A DNA stretch of 17,241 nt, taken from Gemmatimonadaceae bacterium (GTDB lineage Bacteria > Gemmatimonadota > Gemmatimonadetes > Gemmatimonadales > Gemmatimonadaceae). Where the stretch lies: positions 1-17,241 of the forward strand of contig JALOPO010000013.1 of assembly GCA_025453855.1 (NCBI GenBank), written 5' to 3'. Made by a program: the position numbers and the translations under genes. The notes beneath the pieces are model-generated. The model made no database searches, was not told where the DNA came from, and was given only the letters and a program-made list of their open reading frames with translations. Of the stretch, positions 14,260 through 17,241 are shown piece by piece. Each line of letters starts with the position of its first letter. Within the stretch, counting starts at the first letter, position 1.

Positions 14260-16662
14260 ATGGGAGATGGCGTGATCACCGAGGCGGACACTTGCCGCGA
14301 GTTCGTCACGCCCAAGCTCATTGAGGCTGGCTGGGGCTCTCCGCCACACGTCATCGGCGAACAGCGCAGCTTCACCAACGGCCGCATCATCGTGGCCGGC
14401 GGCAAGGTGCGTCGCGGCAGGCAGAAACGCGCCGACTACCTGCTGTACTACCGACGCGACTATGCCCTCGCAGTCGTCGAAGCCAAGGAGGTCGGCCTGC
14501 CCGCCGAAACTGGCGTGCAGCAGGCGCGCGAGTACGCGGAGATACTGGGGCTCAAGTTCGCCTACGCCACCAACGGCCACCGCATCATCGAGATCGACTA
14601 CACCGCGGGGACCGAGCGCGAGGTCGACCGCTACGCCACACCCGACGAGTTGTTTGCCCGACTGACCGCTGCGGCGCGTCTTCCCCAAGAAGCCGCATCA
14701 CACCTGTTGGAGCCGTTCAACCTGGTGTCGGGCAAGGTGCCCCGTTACTACCAGCAGATTGCCATTCAGCGCGTGATCGAGGCGATCCTGCGGGGCGACA
14801 AGCGCGTCCTCGCGACGCTGGCCACAGGCACCGGCAAGACGTGCGTTGCGTTCCAGATCTGCTGGAAGCTTTGGAGCAGCCGCTGGAACCGCACTGGCGA
14901 GTACCGCCGGCCCAAGATCCTGTTCCTGGCCGACCGCAACATTCTTGTCGACGACCCGATGGCCAAGATGTTCGCGCCGTTCGGTGATGCACGGCACAAG
15001 ATTGCTGGCGGCGACGTGAGCCAGAGCCGGGACATGTACTTCGGCATCTACCAGGCGCTTTCCACCTCCAGCACCGACGTCTTCCGGCAGTACCGACCTG
15101 ACTTCTTCGACCTGATCATCGTCGACGAGTGCCACCGAGGCTCCAGTCGCGACGAGAGCGCGTGGCGCGCGGTGCTGGACTACTTCGCTCCGGCGGTGCA
15201 GTTCGGCATGACGGCGACGCCGCTGCGCGAAGAGTCGCGCGACAGCTACGAGTACTTCGGCAATCCCGTCTACACCTACAGCCTGCGCCAGGGCATCGAG
15301 GACGGCTTCCTCGCACCCTACCGCGTGCATCGGGTGATCACTACCGTCGATGCGGCCGGATGGCGGCCGAGCAAGGACGAGTTGGACCGCTACGGCCGCG
15401 AGGTGCCCGACGACGAGTACCAGACCAAGGACTTCGAGCGTGTCGTGGCCCTGCGTGCCCGGACGCGAGCGATGGCCCGGCATCTGACCAACTTCCTGAA
15501 AGGCACCGACCGCTTCGCAAAGACGCTGGTGTTCTGCGTCGACCAGGAACACGCCGCGGAGATGCGACAGGAGCTGGTCAACCTCAACAGCGATCTTGTC
15601 AAGCAGCACCCGGACTACGTCTGCCGCGTCACCGCCGACGAAGGCCCTATCGGCCTGACCCATCTGGCGCATTTCCAGGACGTCGACAAGCCGGCGCCAG
15701 TCGTCCTCACTACCTCCCAGCTGCTGACCACCGGAGTCGATGCCGAGATGGTCAAGAACGTGGTACTGGCACGCGTCGTCGGCTCGCGTGCCGAGTTCAA
15801 GCAGATCGTCGGGCGCGGCACACGGCTGAAGGTCGACTACGGGAAGGAGTACTTCAGCATCATCGACTTCACCGGCACGGCAACCCGGCACTTTGCCGAC
15901 CCGGACTTCGATGGTGCGCCCGCGCTGATCGAGGAAGTGACGGTCGACGAGGATGGCGAACAGGTTGGCGTCACGGAAACGGCCCCTGAAGCGCCATCCG
16001 AAGCCGCACCTGCCGAGAACAAGGTTGCTGAAGAACAGAACGGCGCGGACGTAGGCGGCCTGCTCATCAAGGAGCGTCCGACCGAGCCGCGCAAGTTCTA
16101 CGTCGACGGCGGCGAAGTCGAAGTCATCGGCCACCTCGTGTACGACCTCGACACCGACGGCAAGAAGCTTCAGGTGGTCAAGTACACAGAGTTCTCAGGC
16201 CGCGCCGTGCGCACCCTATACCCCAACCGAGAGGCCCTGCAATCGGCCTGGGCCAACCCTGACACGCGCAGCGAAGTGCTGCGTGAGTTGACCGAGCGCG
16301 GCATCAGCTTCGAGGAGCTGGCCGCCAGCAGCGAACAGCGCGATGCCGACCCCTTGGACTTGCTGTGCCACCTAGCCTGGAATGCACCGCTGCTCACGCG
16401 CCGCGAACGGGCCGAAGCGGCCCGTCGCCGGGCGCAGGACCTGTTCGCCCTGTACGGTGACACCGCGCGCGAGATTCTGTCGCTGCTGCTCGAACGCTAC
16501 GTCGAGCGAGGCATCCTGCAGTTCAGCACACTGTCGGAGCTGATGAAGGTCAAGCCATTCGACCGCTACGGCAGCCCGGCCGAGATCGCCACCCGCCACT
16601 TCGGTGGCGTTCGGGGCATGAAGGACGCCGTCTCCCAGCTGCAGAGCGCACTCTACCAGTAA
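14260..16662 (+). CDS. hsdR: type I restriction endonuclease subunit R (HsdR)
   Basis: 800-residue motor and nuclease subunit of a type I restriction-modification enzyme, which translocates unmodified DNA and cuts it at a distance. The PD-(D/E)xK nuclease appears as Asp 59 (KRADYLLYY) with VVEAKE (Glu 74, Lys 76). Superfamily 2 helicase motifs follow: Walker A ATGTGKT (188-194), DECH (289-292), motif III TATP (318-321) and motif VI QIVGRGTR (515-522). The C-terminal part, from about 600, fits the EcoEI-type HsdR C-terminal domain. Length is in range for the shorter, EcoEI-like HsdR. The ATG at 14260 follows AGGGAGAGG. The GTG three bases earlier, or the GTG at 14272 with its own GGGAG, are alternatives. 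hsdM begins 27 bp after the stop, so they form an operon. All motifs are intact. Codon use is slightly less extreme than in the backbone genes, as expected for separately acquired cargo. Confidence 0.95.
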   Translation: MGDGVITEADTCREFVTPKLIEAGWGSPPHVIGEQRSFTNGRIIVAGGKVRRGRQKRADYLLYYRRDYALAVVEAKEVGLPAETGVQQAREYAEILGLKFAYATNGHRIIEIDYTAGTEREVDRYATPDELFARLTAAARLPQEAASHLLEPFNLVSGKVPRYYQQIAIQRVIEAILRGDKRVLATLATGTGKTCVAFQICWKLWSSRWNRTGEYRRPKILFLADRNILVDDPMAKMFAPFGDARHKIAGGDVSQSRDMYFGIYQALSTSSTDVFRQYRPDFFDLIIVDECHRGSSRDESAWRAVLDYFAPAVQFGMTATPLREESRDSYEYFGNPVYTYSLRQGIEDGFLAPYRVHRVITTVDAAGWRPSKDELDRYGREVPDDEYQTKDFERVVALRARTRAMARHLTNFLKGTDRFAKTLVFCVDQEHAAEMRQELVNLNSDLVKQHPDYVCRVTADEGPIGLTHLAHFQDVDKPAPVVLTTSQLLTTGVDAEMVKNVVLARVVGSRAEFKQIVGRGTRLKVDYGKEYFSIIDFTGTATRHFADPDFDGAPALIEEVTVDEDGEQVGVTETAPEAPSEAAPAENKVAEEQNGADVGGLLIKERPTEPRKFYVDGGEVEVIGHLVYDLDTDGKKLQVVKYTEFSGRAVRTLYPNREALQSAWANPDTRSEVLRELTERGISFEELAASSEQRDADPLDLLCHLAWNAPLLTRRERAEAARRRAQDLFALYGDTAREILSLLLERYVERGILQFSTLSELMKVKPFDRYGSPAEIATRHFGGVRGMKDAVSQLQSALYQ

Positions 16663-16689
16663 CTACAATCCACGCGATTGCCCGAGTCG

Positions 16690-17241
16690 ATGCCCCGCTC
16701 CACACGTTCGGCTGCTGCCGCTACCTCCGCCGACACCACCGTCGCGAAGAAGCCTCGCGAAGTGCGCAAGGCCAAGACGCCACTCACCACCCGCGAGAAC
16801 CTGTCGGCGCTGATCGGCACCGCGCGCCAGATCCTGCGCAAGGACAAGGGGCTCAACGGAGACGTGGATCGCCTGCCACTGCTCACATGGGTGATGTTCC
16901 TCAAGTTCTTCGACGACCTCGAGGCGGTCCATGAGCAAGAGGCCGAACTCGACGGCAAGCGGTATCAGCCCATTATCGAGGCGCCATACCGGTGGCGCGA
17001 CTGGGCCGCGCGCGGGGACGGCCTCACCGGCGACGAGCTGCTGGCCTTCATCAACCAGGACGAGACCCGCCGCGCTGATGGTTCGCGCGGCTTGGGCTTG
17101 TTCGCCTACCTGCGCGCCTTGGCCGGTAGCGGAGAAAAGGGAAGCCAGCGCGAAGTCATCGCCAACGTGTTCAAGGGCGTGCAGAACCGCATGGTCAGCG
17201 GCTACCTGCTGCGCGACATCGTCAACAAGATCAACGGCATC
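16690..17241 (+). CDS. hsdM: type I DNA methyltransferase subunit M (HsdM), N-terminal part
   Basis: The first 184 codons of an open frame that continues past the window. The product would be the methyltransferase subunit that, with HsdS, methylates adenine at the recognition site and protects host DNA. After a basic Ala/Lys-rich leader of about 30 residues comes a recognisable HsdM N-terminal helical domain: LSALIGTARQILRKDKG, LPLLTWVMFLKFFDDLEA, YRWRDWAARGDG and VIANVFKGVQNRMVSGYLLR. The S-adenosylmethionine motif and the NPPF catalytic motif would lie beyond the end and cannot be checked. It starts at ATG 16690, 27 bp after hsdR. The hsdS gene was not seen and presumably follows. Confidence 0.9.
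   Translation, partial: MPRSTRSAAAATSADTTVAKKPREVRKAKTPLTTRENLSALIGTARQILRKDKGLNGDVDRLPLLTWVMFLKFFDDLEAVHEQEAELDGKRYQPIIEAPYRWRDWAARGDGLTGDELLAFINQDETRRADGSRGLGLFAYLRALAGSGEKGSQREVIANVFKGVQNRMVSGYLLRDIVNKINGI

Noticed and set aside
13663..14688. 341-residue minus-strand open frame
   Set aside because: It spans the remnant region and the 5' part of hsdR in antisense, with no recognised domain and no ribosome binding site. It is best explained by GC-driven absence of stop codons.
14698..16134. 478-residue minus-strand open frame
   Set aside because: It lies entirely opposite hsdR, whose motifs are intact. It shows no motif of its own.
74..17241. A second copy of the tRNA-Pro 3' end marking the other island boundary
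   Set aside because: I looked for the T-arm/acceptor sequence downstream and saw none. The other end is likely outside the window, though an imperfect copy could escape reading by eye.

Overview
This is a GC-rich window (roughly 70% GC by eye, strong G/C bias at third codon positions) from a bacterium I cannot name. The opening tRNA-Pro does not encode its 3' CCA, which argues against Escherichia and its close relatives but fixes nothing more. The layout looks like the left end and backbone of a chromosomal island inserted at tRNA-Pro(GGG): a tRNA at the very edge, short tandem repeats just behind it, then an integrase gene reading towards the tRNA. No second copy of the tRNA 3' end is visible, so the far end of the island is probably outside the window.

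Backbone (about 75-12,060). On the minus strand, a proline-rich protein of unknown function overlaps and precedes a large tyrosine recombinase (2895 to 251). Divergent from that pair is a helix-turn-helix regulator (2995-3690, +). Convergent with the regulator is a minus-strand cluster (7186 to 3828): a sigma-like factor, a ClpX-like AAA+ ATPase, a YhaM-like OB-fold/HD protein and an 82-residue protein. A small plus-strand gene (7537-7839) faces the end of an 874-residue protein (10548 to 7924) across a perfect hairpin. This large protein looks like a second, very divergent tyrosine recombinase. Upstream of it lie tandem repeats, a palindrome and the terminator of a KfrA-like coiled-coil DNA-binding protein (11754 to 10924). 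Behind that gene is an array of five sites related to the palindrome GATCCGGATC at a 17-18 bp pitch.

Cargo (about 12,100-17,241). A small plus-strand ORF, a single-pass membrane protein (minus), a frame-disrupted gene remnant, and then a type I restriction-modification locus on the plus strand: complete hsdR and the first 184 codons of hsdM, cut by the window end.

Reading it together: the two recombinase-like proteins would handle integration and excision. The KfrA-like protein with its iterated palindromes would control its own promoter or help maintenance. The sigma/ClpX/HD cluster is an unusual regulatory or processing module. The restriction system is defence cargo. The individual domain families are recognised from motifs; the combination is what I do not recognise as a described element. 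That judgement, and every functional link between genes, is inference.
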